Origin: Gonium pectorale
Lineage: Eukaryota > Chlorophyta > Chlorophyceae > Chlamydomonadales > Volvocaceae
DNA: 18,019 nt
Reading direction: 5' to 3'
Assembly (NCBI GenBank): GCA_001584585.1
Contig: LSYV01000203.1
Coordinates: 1 to 18,019, forward strand
Positions 9,701 through 14,722 of the stretch are shown piece after piece. Position 1 is the first letter of the stretch; each line of letters opens with the position of its first letter. The position numbers and the translations under genes were made by a program. The notes under the pieces were generated by a model. It saw only the letters and a program-made list of their open reading frames with translations. It ran no database searches and was not told where the DNA came from.

Positions 9701-11836
9701 AGTGTGTTGTGACAGCGAGCAGTTAACATTCACTTACCACCATGCCCATGTCGCAGCCACGTATACCTACATGCTCAAGCCGCTCGTGCACCAGCCGGCC
9801 AATGCCGCATCCAGCGCCCCAGGAATTAGCGGCAATACCCAGTGCTCCCTCGGCGGCCAGTGCTCATCAGGCCAGGAGCCGACCATGGTGGCGGACGGTG
9901 GTGTGGACACGTACAAGTTGTACATCGTTCAGGAGTTGTGCAACGGGGGGTCGCTTCGTCAGGCGCTAGGTATGCGTGGGTGGATTTTACTGACACTTCG
10001 TTTCACTTTGCGCTGCTCTTTGGCTTTGTGTATATGTGTATATGTGTGTACAACAAACAAAGACGTAACGCATGTACGGCTGTTGATATATACGCGGATG
10101 CTACCCTCGGCGGTCATCGCATCACCTACCTGCGCGGGTCTTTTGAGGGGCCTCGCCGAACTAGGCCGAAGTTGATATGTATTTCATTCCATCCTCCCTG
10201 GAATACGCTGTCAATCGTCTGTACCGCTCACAGCACGTGGAGTAGCTGGCAGCGTGAGCAGCGGCGGCTCCAGCCGCCTCCTGGCCCTGCGCCTGGCCCT
10301 GGACGTGGCGCGGGGCATGGCGCACGTGCACGCTTGCCGCATCGTGCACGGAGACCTCAAGCCGGGTGCGTGGGTGCAGGATGATTCCCAGTGCGTGCTT
10401 GCTCCTACAATCCTACGCTAGCCCAGCTGCATGCAAGCACCGTACACTAATTCATCACCTGCATGTATATATGCTTTTCCCCCTTTTTACCCCACCTGCA
10501 GAAAATGTGTTGCTGGTGAAAGTGGACGGCGGAGGTCGTGATGATGTGCACGCACCTACGGTGCTGCCAGGCGGTGGCTCGGAGGAGGGCGGTCTCATGA
10601 ATGCACAGGCAAATGTTGGCGAACCCAGTTGTTCTGAGGAGATCAATACCCTGCGTCCCAGCAGCCCTACACATCGGTCCTGCCCTGGTTCTGTTCCTCT
10701 GCCTGGTGGTGCCTCCACCTGCCACTCCAGCTTCCCAGCTCTCACCGCCAAGGTGGCGGACTTTGGGCTGAGCCTGCATCTGGAGGAGGACGCAACCCAC
10801 CAGTCCATACGGTACAGGGGAACGCTTTCGCGAGTGGCTCCAGAGGTGAGCTGAAAGTATCCCATCCAGGCTCTGTTAACTATCTAGGTACAAAAGCTGT
10901 GCATGTATGCGCGCTGCTTGACCAGAATGTTTCACGATTTTGTTTCGAGGTAGTCGCTCCAAGCAAGGGGCTGCCATGCATATCATCAGCAGGCAGCGTG
11001 CCAAGGAAGGCCGACCATGTGGCTCCATTATTGTCCCTTTCGAAATCCACATACAATCAAGTAGCCTGCCAAAGTCTCATATATATATAATATATATATA
11101 TATATATTATATATACATCTTGGGTTCACCTTGTAAGCCATGCAAGGAGCCCGTTAGCTTGTCACGCTATCGACCTCCGTTGCTTTGAGCGCCCAGCCAA
11201 ATCCTGGTCTGACTTTGCCGCGGCTGCCTGCACAGGTCACTGCGCATGGCCGGCTTTCCCCGTGTTCCGACGTGTGGTCGTACGGAATCATGCTCATCGA
11301 GCTCTTTTACGGGTGTGCATTCGAGGGCATGACCTCAACCATTGCACCCACGGTGCCGGGAGTTGGCCCGGATGTAGGATACCGACAGCTTAGGGCGCTT
11401 CTGCTCCAGGTACGGCAATGCCTGTGGTAGCTAGGATGCGGCAGTACCTGACGGCATACATACATACATGTACTCAACCGCGAACTTCGTGTTATGCCGC
11501 CCTTGCTGTTGTCCATTGATACATTTGTTGACTGCGTTTCCTGGATATTAGCCCCAAATAAAAGGGCTTCAGTACGCTGGTGCACAAATGTGCAACAGGT
11601 GCATCATCCTCATAGTTCTCAGCTCTTCATTCCCTGCTGGCCGCACCCTTCTTACTTGCCGCCCCTTCCTTCTCTGTGGGTTACAGGACATGTCTTCAAC
11701 TCCCGAGCACGCCTACACCATGCTCGCAGCGAGCTGCTTTGCGCTCGACCCGCACAGCAGACCGACATTTGAGGCGATTGTCGCCCAGCTGGAGGAGATT
11801 CTGGACAGGGCAGGTGGGAGGCGCGGAGCAGGCTGA
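492..11836 (+). CDS. Transmembrane receptor-like TKL-type protein kinase, 5' incomplete, 20 exons
   Basis: This is the 3' part of one spliced gene. Exons: 492-756, 1026-1585, 1934-2347, 2756-2833, 3279-3413, 4459-4574, 4838-5024, 5441-5595, 6387-6676, 6855-7057, 7459-7624, 7832-8388, 8615-8821, 9002-9112, 9374-9590, 9757-9969, 10246-10365, 10502-10845, 11236-11409, 11687-11836. All junctions are GT-AG and the phases agree throughout, giving 4,662 nt (1,553 residues plus stop). Order: repeat-rich ectodomain with nine N-glycosylation sequons, proline-rich hinges, one transmembrane helix (residues about 930-954 of this part), Ser/Ala-rich juxtamembrane region, then a kinase domain (from about residue 1149). 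The kinase presumably phosphorylates Ser/Thr or Tyr on unknown cytosolic targets in response to an unknown signal. Similar ectodomain-kinase proteins are a family in volvocine algae, which is established knowledge. The ligand and pathway are not known. The start codon and signal peptide are missing. Least certain junctions: exon 4 donor, exon 5 donor, exon 6, exon 7 donor, exon 10 acceptor. Confidence 0.85.
1026..1585 (+). CDS. Exon 2: ectodomain repeat module 1
   Basis: The acceptor CCCCACAG (ending 1025) restores the frame after the phase 1 donor at 756. The donor is GGAAT|GTAAGT, phase 0. The core motif is 'LELRNVTLVLFRYELVSL', followed by 'VHWRDVLITCDD'. Two sequons are present (NVT, NIS). 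The tail 'SLTSNISLASGLGYWN' reads directly into exon 3 'VLVRGAAGHLVLYG', a junction style typical of this algal family. Confidence 0.8.
1586..1933 (+). other. Intron 2
   Basis: Spans GTAAGT to TTACTTCAG, 348 nt. I see no gene or repeat in it. The open stretch at 1717-2076 only overlaps exon 3 in a different frame. Confidence 0.75.
1934..2347 (+). CDS. Exon 3: ectodomain repeat module 2
   Basis: Phase 0 at both ends, with acceptor CTTCAG and donor GTG|GTACGT. It encodes 138 residues with two repeat strands, 'LNDMTLVNLPYSTHPG' and 'LRLSRCTLVLPDEEVAFL', and a sequon NLS close to the end. Reading past the donor meets a stop within nine codons, which supports the splice. Confidence 0.85.
2348..2755 (+). 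other. Intron 3
   Basis: GTACGT to TCCATCCAG, 408 nt. No gene or notable repeat is seen in it. Confidence 0.7.
2756..2833 (+). CDS. Exon 4: short ectodomain exon
   Basis: The acceptor is CTCCATCCAG and the frame is phase 0. It encodes 26 residues, ending 'GWLVVERLELQPV'. The donor GTG|GTGGGT was chosen because it keeps phase 0 into exon 5 and gives a strand-like join, 'LELQPV' to 'VLMINCTLL'. The frame stays open to a stop at about 2897, so the donor is uncertain. Confidence 0.6.
2834..3278 (+). other. Intron 4
   Basis: 445 nt. It contains a small palindrome, ACGTATATACGT (2972-2983), framed by TGCACG and CGTGCA, and an AT stretch near 3211-3230. No gene is seen. Confidence 0.6.
3279..3413 (+). 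CDS. Exon 5: ectodomain strand motif
   Basis: The acceptor GCCAATAG gives phase 0. It encodes 'VLMINCTLLSASDYAALPG', matching the 'L-x-x-N-x-T-L-V-x-P-x-x-E' strand of other modules, and includes a sequon (NCT). Donor CAG|GTGGGA at 3413 keeps phase 0 into exon 6. A second donor, CCAG|GTAGAG after 3489, would add 'WLVLLLPG', which resembles the end of exon 1, but it leaves phase 1 and would need an unseen extra exon. Confidence 0.6.
3414..4458 (+). other. Intron 5 (1,045 nt, repeat-rich)
   Basis: The longest intron. It holds the 73-bp G-rich minisatellite (listed separately) and, at about 4040-4060, GATTCGAATCC, which resembles a pol III B box. No convincing exon is seen, though a small missed exon cannot be excluded because the exon 5 donor has an alternative. 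Confidence 0.6.
3561..3941 (+). repeat. G-rich 73-bp minisatellite, about 5 copies
   Basis: Tandem copies start near 3566, 3640, 3713, 3786 and 3852, with a partial copy at 3927. Each begins GCAGGGGGAGGGCCTCTGT, continues through AACACAATGGCTCAGGG, and ends in GGGGCGGGGTGCG-type runs. Copies 2 and 3 are almost identical; the outer ones have diverged. The G runs lie on the transcribed-RNA strand. Copies abut without unique spacers. Confidence 0.9.
4459..4574 (+). CDS. Exon 6: ectodomain
   Basis: The acceptor is TTTCTGCCCCAG. Read in phase 0 it gives 'GPSGLAVAPGLERALAMQ' and 'ATVTFVALCV'. The donor CC|GTAGGC gives phase 2, which matches exon 7 exactly. Reading on would hit TAG at once. The entry phase depends on the exon 5 donor choice, so confidence is moderate. 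Confidence 0.6.
4788..4802. repeat. Short (AC)n microsatellite
   Basis: About eight AC units lie within intron 6, just before the exon 7 acceptor. Confidence 0.85.
4838..5024 (+). CDS. Exon 7: ectodomain
   Basis: The acceptor CGCCATCAG is entered with one leading base (phase 2). It encodes 'RHDDTVLPAGHSSEDNG' onward to 'TYTDLK'. Donor AAG|GTGCGG is phase 0; an alternative GTGAGG donor six bases on (after 5030) adds Val-Arg in the same phase. The region is Gly/Ala-rich and looks like a surface loop. Confidence 0.65.
5025..5440 (+). other. Intron 7
   Basis: About 416 nt. It contains the AT-flanked telomere-like motif at 5229-5260 (listed separately). No gene is seen. Confidence 0.65.
5229..5260. 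repeat. Telomere-like CCCTAAACCCT between AT arms
   Basis: TTATATATATAA is followed by CCCTAAACCC and TATATATAT. The centre is about one and a half units of the plant-type telomere heptamer CCCTAAA, and the arms pair as a palindrome. Confidence 0.75.
5441..5595 (+). CDS. Exon 8: ectodomain repeat module 3, first half
   Basis: The acceptor TTTCTCACCAG is phase 0. It encodes 'YVLQRPLRLQNMVLYNLAPRG' (a strand pair with an Asn ladder position), a sequon (NSS), and 'LPLWYFSLN'. The donor AACAG|GTGGGT leaves phase 2. Confidence 0.8.
5596..6386 (+). other. Intron 8 (791 nt)
   Basis: GTGGGT to CAACCACAG. The exon 8 and exon 9 phases fit exactly. On the opposite strand, about 6354-6074 is open for roughly 90 codons with protein-like sequence (see findings). 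Four CCGTAC words also fall between about 5860 and 6212. Confidence 0.7.
6387..6676 (+). CDS. Exon 9: last ectodomain strand motif and proline-rich hinge
   Basis: It enters with one leading base after CCACAG. It encodes 'LLILDNVTLVVPEPEWRALV', the clearest repeat strand of the gene, then a proline-rich stretch ('PPPRVYTPPSPSLPLPPR' and more) like the hydroxyproline-rich linkers of algal wall proteins. Donor CGAG|GTCAGT, phase 1. Confidence 0.8.
6855..7057 (+). CDS. Exon 10: second proline-rich hinge
   Basis: The acceptor TACGTAG (ending 6854) needs two leading bases, matching exon 9. A second acceptor, TTCGCAG (ending 6875), is in the same phase and would drop seven codons. It encodes 'PPSIPQPPLQQ' and 'LLPPPSPSPLPPR', then 'AMLAFAAASH'. 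Donor CAT|GTAGGT in phase 0 was preferred to GG|GTAAGA after 7118, which gives the wrong phase for exon 11. Confidence 0.65.
7058..7458 (+). other. Intron 10
   Basis: 401 nt, ending CTTTTGCAG. It holds a short near-palindromic stretch around 7250-7315 (CACGCCCGTGTT, GGGCGTAC). No gene is seen. Confidence 0.65.
7459..7624 (+). CDS. Exon 11: membrane-proximal ectodomain
   Basis: Phase 0 after TTTTGCAG. It encodes 'PLYLDSSSGVLVLASTRHYG' and 'VTITYTLPPDAPPDAS', ending 'KIQYHDM'. Donor ATGG|GTGGGG, phase 1, joins to exon 12 as 'YHDM-D-DVNVGINVNFTL'. The beta-strand-like, Tyr-rich character suggests a folded domain between two proline hinges. Confidence 0.75.
7832..8388 (+). CDS. Exon 12: hinge, transmembrane helix, juxtamembrane region
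   Basis: Enters with two leading bases after GCTCATAG. It encodes 'VNFTLTACGSC' (sequon and two Cys), a proline run, and a Pro/Ser/Gln linker. Nucleotides 8050-8124 encode a hydrophobic segment from 'WVLPLQVALPI' through 'TLLLVAVMTML', followed by RRRR. This fits a single-pass helix with positive-inside topology. The rest is Ala/Ser-rich. Donor GCCGAG|GTAGGC, phase 0. Confidence 0.85.
8050..8124 (+). other. Encoded transmembrane helix
   Basis: About 25 hydrophobic residues end in a four-Arg stop-transfer cluster. Nine N-glycosylation sequons lie before it and only one (NRS, exon 13) after it. This fits ectodomain outside and kinase inside. Confidence 0.85.
8615..8821 (+). CDS. Exon 13: juxtamembrane region
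   Basis: The acceptor CTCATATAG (ending 8614) gives phase 0, while CTACAG at 8633 would break the frame. It encodes 69 residues of mixed, probably flexible sequence ('GTSDRDAAGMVTTTTGME'), ending 'FLNDIS'. Donor AGT|GTAAGC, phase 0. No domain is recognised. Confidence 0.65.
9002..9112 (+). CDS. Exon 14: juxtamembrane region before the kinase
   Basis: Phase 0, acceptor GTCGGTGCAG and donor CTGCAG|GTAGAT. It encodes 37 residues, including 'MYFCELQDRQPGFQEHLAEH' and 'LQAIIQALQ', which are helix-prone. It leads directly into the kinase exon. Confidence 0.65.
9374..9590 (+). CDS. Exon 15: kinase N-lobe (Gly loop, Lys, alpha-C)
   Basis: Acceptor ATCCCAACAG, phase 0. It encodes 'LQVFSVIGSGAFGVVYAG' (ATP-binding glycine loop), 'LPVAVKTLVV' (invariant Lys, subdomain II), and 'VLEAAISLSMVHKNLV', in which the Glu is the likely alpha-C salt-bridge residue. 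Donor GTGG|GTGAGT, phase 1, joins to give 'HKNLVATYTYMLKP'. Confidence 0.93.
9757..9969 (+). CDS. Exon 16: kinase strands beta-4/beta-5 and hinge
   Basis: The acceptor CATGTCGCAG restores phase 1. It encodes 'TYTYMLKPLV', then a low-complexity insert of about 39 residues rich in Ser, Gly, Gln and Ala, then 'YKLYIVQELCNGGSLRQAL', the hinge and alpha-D region typical of TKL kinases. Donor CTAG|GTATGC, phase 1. Confidence 0.9.
   Translation, partial: PRIPTCSSRSCTSRPMPHPAPQELAAIPSAPSAASAHQARSRPWWRTVVWTRTSCTSFRSCATGGRFVRR
10246..10365 (+). CDS. Exon 17: kinase alpha-E and catalytic loop
   Basis: The acceptor GTGGAGTAG restores phase 1. It encodes 'LLALRLALDVARGMAHVHAC' and then 'RIVHGDLKP'. The catalytic loop reads HGD where most kinases read HRD; the catalytic Asp and Lys are present. 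Donor CCGG|GTGCGT, phase 1; the next exon supplies the rest of 'KPENVLL'. Confidence 0.93.
10502..10845 (+). CDS. Exon 18: kinase N-site, long insert, DFG and APE
   Basis: The acceptor CCCACCTGCAG gives 'ENVLL', so the metal-binding Asn is present. Then comes an insert of about 78 residues (10516-10749), rich in Gly, Ser, Pro and Cys, where most kinases have only a few residues. 'KVADFGLSLHLEE' follows, then 'YRGTLSRVAPE'. Donor CAGAG|GTGAGC, phase 0. DFG and APE are intact. Confidence 0.92.
10846..11235 (+). other. Intron 18
   Basis: 390 nt, GTGAGC to CTGCACAG. It contains the AT palindrome at 11079-11116 (listed separately). No gene is seen. Confidence 0.8.
11079..11116. repeat. (TA)n palindrome
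   Basis: About 38 nt of alternating T and A, interrupted by single AA and TT steps that make it self-complementary. It would form a cruciform or RNA hairpin. Confidence 0.9.
11236..11409 (+). CDS. Exon 19: kinase C-lobe (alpha-F)
   Basis: Phase 0 after TGCACAG. It encodes 'VTAHGRLSPCSDVWSYGIML' and 'IELFYGCAFEGMT', the alpha-F helix with the conserved Asp, then a 20-residue linker rich in Pro, Val and Gly before 'YRQLRALLLQ'. Donor CTCCAG|GTACGG, phase 0. Confidence 0.92.
11687..11836 (+). CDS. Exon 20: kinase C-terminus and stop
   Basis: Acceptor GGTTACAG, phase 0. It encodes 'CFALDPHSRPTFEAIVAQLE', with the alpha-H/I 'D-P-x-x-R-P' motif and its conserved Arg, then a short basic tail 'GGRRGAG' and TGA (11834-11836). 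The protein ends soon after the kinase domain. Confidence 0.92.
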   Translation, partial: DMSSTPEHAYTMLAASCFALDPHSRPTFEAIVAQLEEILDRAGGRRGAG

Positions 11837-12457
11837 ACGGCGCAGCTTGCCGTCACTGTGCACACAGTGGACAAGCTGACCTGCGCTGCACACAGGGCAG
11901 CTACAATAGCGAGCATCGGAGTTTCGGGGAATGGGGGTTTTCGGGTTGTGGAGTATGTGCGTATGTGTGTGATGACACGTCTGGTTTTACTTGGTGCTGC
12001 TGTCTGATCGTGGACTGCAGCTGCTGTTTCCATAGCGCGTGCATCTATATCTGGCGGCTTGAATATGCTTGTCAGTTGCTGTTTGCATGCAGTCTTGGGT
12101 CAGGTGCGATACGAGCCTGGTCAGGAGCCCTGTGCAGTTCGCCGAGGTGCCATTAGTGCCATGATGGCACAGCTAGCTCTGGTTATTATTAGCTTCGTTA
12201 GTTTTGGGTATCCGACCGTACGTCTCGAAATGGTGCGGCAAGCAAGGGCCAAACTAACAGCGAGCCAGCTGTCAGCTGCTGCCGTGCCCTGGCTGTGCTA
12301 TTTATTTCCTTGAAGGTTTATTTCAGTGCTAGGTCGTGAACCTTGTTAGGTACAGATAGATATGCACGGGTGGCACCACTTGTGTTTCGGGTGTCGTACA
12401 GCAGCAGTCATAGTAGCCATGGTAATGTATGGTGTTCCCTAGTGGCCCTTGATGTAA
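11837..12457 (+). other. Probable 3' untranslated region
   Basis: It runs from the stop codon to the first UGUAA, about 620 nt. It holds a 15-bp palindrome GTGCCATGATGGCAC (12156-12170). No coding sequence is recognised. Confidence 0.6.
12453..12457 (+). promoter_or_regulatory. Candidate poly(A) signal TGTAA
   Basis: UGUAA is the known polyadenylation signal of volvocine algae. This is the first copy I find after the kinase stop codon. Confidence 0.55.
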
Positions 12458-12469
12458 GTATTTATTCCC

Positions 12470-12605
12470 GGTCCACCCTGGAGTCTTGGTGTCGGTTAGC
12501 CCACCCTGGAGTAGGCGGTTGGCGCGGGCGCCCGGGATCGAAATGGGCAAAATGTCATGCTTCTCCTATTCATGTGCTCCAGGGTGGACCCGGCTCCAGG
12601 GTGGG
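12470..12605. repeat. Double fold-back repeat
   Basis: GGTCCACCCTGGAG (12470-12483) is the exact inverse complement of CTCCAGGGTGGACC (12577-12590). A second pair, CCCACCCTGGAG (12500-12511) and CTCCAGGGTGGG (12594-12605), repeats the same core. The centre holds GCGCCCGGG. Arms of this kind suggest a small non-autonomous fold-back element. Confidence 0.75.
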
Positions 12606-13053
12606 ATCGGCTGCAGTCCCCGTCAAGGTAGGTCAGCCCTACTCGTGTTTTTTGCGGACATCGTATAGAATGCTTTCCGGACATGATGCATGGGCGGGGT
12701 TATAGATCGATACATAAAGTAGTGGTAGCGCTGCGGTCCTGCGGTACGTAGTAGTAATGCTGCATGCGGCCGGCTGCCCTGGGCAGCGGCTCAGCTAGCT
12801 AGTTGGCTAAAATGTTGTTGGTCCTTCTTGCAAGGGGGGGGGGGTACAACATTTGTTGCCAGACCCCATGATACATTTCTTGCCAGGGGTCAGGGACCGA
12901 GGACCGACCGACCGTACGGTGCACATTTGTACGGCACATACCGTACGACAATGCCGTACACCGCCCTAAACTTCGTCTTTTTAAACGGGAACTGGACCAT
13001 TCGAAAGCTCTCGCCAAGCTCTATTTGGATACATACATAAATATGTTCAATAG
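12606..13053. other. Intergenic stretch
   Basis: No gene is seen. It contains a G run (12834-12843) and four CCGTAC/GTACGG words within 48 bp (12912-12959), one of them the palindrome ACCGTACGGT. Confidence 0.5.
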
Positions 13054-13545
13054 TCAGGCACTGCCGCGGGGGACGTGCCTACCCAGCAACGCTACCCTCC
13101 TGCGGATGGCCCCTACCACCGTGCCCTCTAGCCCGGCCGCGTCCTCCACCGTGCCCTCGAGCGCCGCCACTTCCAGCCAATAGTGCCATGGCGGGCCCCT
13201 TGCCTTCGTCATGGCCAGCGCCGCCCCAGCCTCGGTTACGGCGTGCACCGCTGTGCCCCCTGCCACGGCCGCCGCTACCACTAGGCCCAGCACCCCCACC
13301 ACTCCCGCCAGCGCCATCATGCCCAGGACCCTCAGGCTCGCCCGCCGGATCAGGGTTCGCGATGACCTTCCGCCAGAAGCTCGAATCCCGCCCAGCAAGC
13401 TGCGCAGCCCCCTTGGCTCAGCAACCCAGGCCGCAGCCCTGCCACCCATATTCCCTGCCTTCAGCACAGCATCAAACTCCTCCCGGCTCACGGCAAACTC
13501 ATTGACTGCTGCGCTGGTCAGGTGGTCCGGGTGGCTGCGTTGCAT
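13054..13545 (-). CDS. Hypothetical reading frame downstream of the zinc-finger frame
   Basis: Minus-strand open frame of 163 codons in a different frame from the zinc-finger segment and overlapping its end. It starts near 'SHPDHLTSAAVNEFAVSREE' and looks coding at first ('EFDAVLKAGN'), then becomes Arg/Ala-rich. Residues about 73-102 are hydrophobic ('VLGMMALAGVVGVLGLVVAA'). The tail repeats '(A/G)LEGTV' twice. It may be the 3' part of the zinc-finger gene, reached by splicing or after a frameshift. No function is recognised. Confidence 0.35.
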   Translation of the reverse strand: MQRSHPDHLTSAAVNEFAVSREEFDAVLKAGNMGGRAAAWVAEPRGLRSLLGGIRASGGRSSRTLIRRASLRVLGMMALAGVVGVLGLVVAAAVAGGTAVHAVTEAGAALAMTKARGPPWHYWLEVAALEGTVEDAAGLEGTVVGAIRRRVALLGRHVPRGSA

Positions 13546-14044
13546 GCAGATGGTCTAGGTAGCAGTAGTGCCAAAAGTTGGTCGTTACCTGCTCGGCAGC
13601 ACACGGCTGGCACTCCACATGCACGTTTTTGCTAGGCACTGACTTCGTTGACTTGCATGCCGCCGCGTACAATATGGACACGTACTCATGCGAGCACGTT
13701 GAGCGCACTTTGACGGCCTTGCGCGCGCTCCGGCCAAGGGTGACGCTGCAGGCGCAGCAACAACCACATGTCCGCAGAATGGGGCCCCCGTCACCCGTCA
13801 TGCAGTCGCCCAGCAGGAGAGCAAGCTCCCGCATGCCTGCCAGTGGCCTGTTGCTCTTGCAGTAATCGCTGTCCATATGCTGCTTAACCTTGTGCCGCGG
13901 CAGCGACGCAGCAAGCCGCCTAGGGCAGCCAGCATGACATGGCACTGTCTTCGCAGTTGGGTCGCGTACATCAGCCACTGCATCGTCACAGCCATCATCC
14001 TCGGTGCGTGGCCGCTTGCCAGCAGGCGGCCTTGGCCCATCCAT
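13499..14044 (-). CDS. Hypothetical C2H2-like zinc-finger protein (possibly part of a larger gene or a relic)
   Basis: From the ATG at 14044 (minus strand) a frame of 181 codons begins 'MDGPRPPAGKRPRTEDD', with a short basic nuclear-signal-like patch. It has C-x3-C-x10-H-x4-H at residues 36-56 and C-x2-C-x10-H-x5-H at residues 145-165. Between them lies a Cys-rich segment ('RTCGCCCACS', 'STCSHEY'). Such spacing fits zinc coordination and a DNA- or RNA-binding role, but the family is not recognised. The upstream sequence in the same frame (to 14263) is AT-rich and not coding-like, so this ATG was chosen. The frame stops soon after finger 2 while another frame stays open. Confidence 0.45.
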   Translation of the reverse strand: MDGPRPPAGKRPRTEDDGCDDAVADVRDPTAKTVPCHAGCPRRLAASLPRHKVKQHMDSDYCKSNRPLAGMRELALLLGDCMTGDGGPILRTCGCCCACSVTLGRSARKAVKVRSTCSHEYVSILYAAACKSTKSVPSKNVHVECQPCAAEQVTTNFWHYCYLDHLHATQPPGPPDQRSSQ

Positions 14045-14458
14045 GCCGGGCAACTCAGTCGGCGAGCGACATGGTCGCCAATAAGCGAGGGCCTCAGAAC
14101 ACCATGTCCTCAACATTAATATTGTATTACAATAATATTTGATGAAAGCAATCCATCGGTACAATCGCCATTGAAAACGGAGCTCTGGGTGCAAAGTTTG
14201 GGGCACCGTGTCAAAAACCCTGGGGACCCGAACCGACCCCTGCCGTACAGCACACTTTGCCATGCCATAACTTTGTCGTACATGCGTCTTTTTTAATTCT
14301 GAAAGAAGATTTGGAATGCTCTTGTTGTGCTTTACTATATTCTATCATGGGGTGTTTTGCAGCAGACCTACCCCCCCCCCCTGCTTCTTGCATCCCATAC
14401 TTTCGAGAAAAATGAGGTGCCAAGGGCTCAATGCGCTTGAAGTTGTCGGGGTGCCGAC
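14045..14458. other. AT-richer stretch upstream of the zinc-finger frame
   Basis: No gene is seen. It holds an imperfect palindrome AATATTGTATTACAATAATATT (about 14117-14139) and CTTTTTTAATT (about 14288). It may include the promoter of the minus-strand zinc-finger frame, but no TATA box can be fixed with confidence. Confidence 0.4.
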
Positions 14459-14722
14459 CTATCTAATGTGCATGCCACACATGTCACGACCGCGCCGTTC
14501 TTCCTCGGAACAAGCAGCCGCGCACCGGCCGCAATATTTACCCGGGGGTTTGGGAAGGATTGTCTCGGGCGTACACAAATACATGGATATGGCTTCAGGG
14601 AGGACCACCGAGGTACCAGGTAGGTCCGCCCACGAGAGTATCAATCCACGGATCCCAGTTGGGAAATGATCGAAGGTAGCGCCTTGGCGGGGTAGGCCGC
14701 CTGCGCGCGTGCGTGTTTCCAT
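14459..14722 (-). CDS. Small hypothetical Cys-rich ORF
   Basis: A minus-strand ATG frame of 87 codons. The first half is 'TFDHFPTGIRGLILSWADLP'. The end is Cys-rich: 'YCGRCAAACSEEERRGRDMC' followed by GMH, giving C-x2-C and, 14 residues on, C-x2-H, a possible zinc knuckle. It lies about 415 bp upstream of the zinc-finger frame on the same strand and might be an earlier exon of the same gene. No family is recognised and it may not be expressed. Confidence 0.25.
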   Translation of the reverse strand: METRTRAGGLPRQGATFDHFPTGIRGLILSWADLPGTSVVLPEAISMYLCTPETILPKPPGKYCGRCAAACSEEERRGRDMCGMHIR

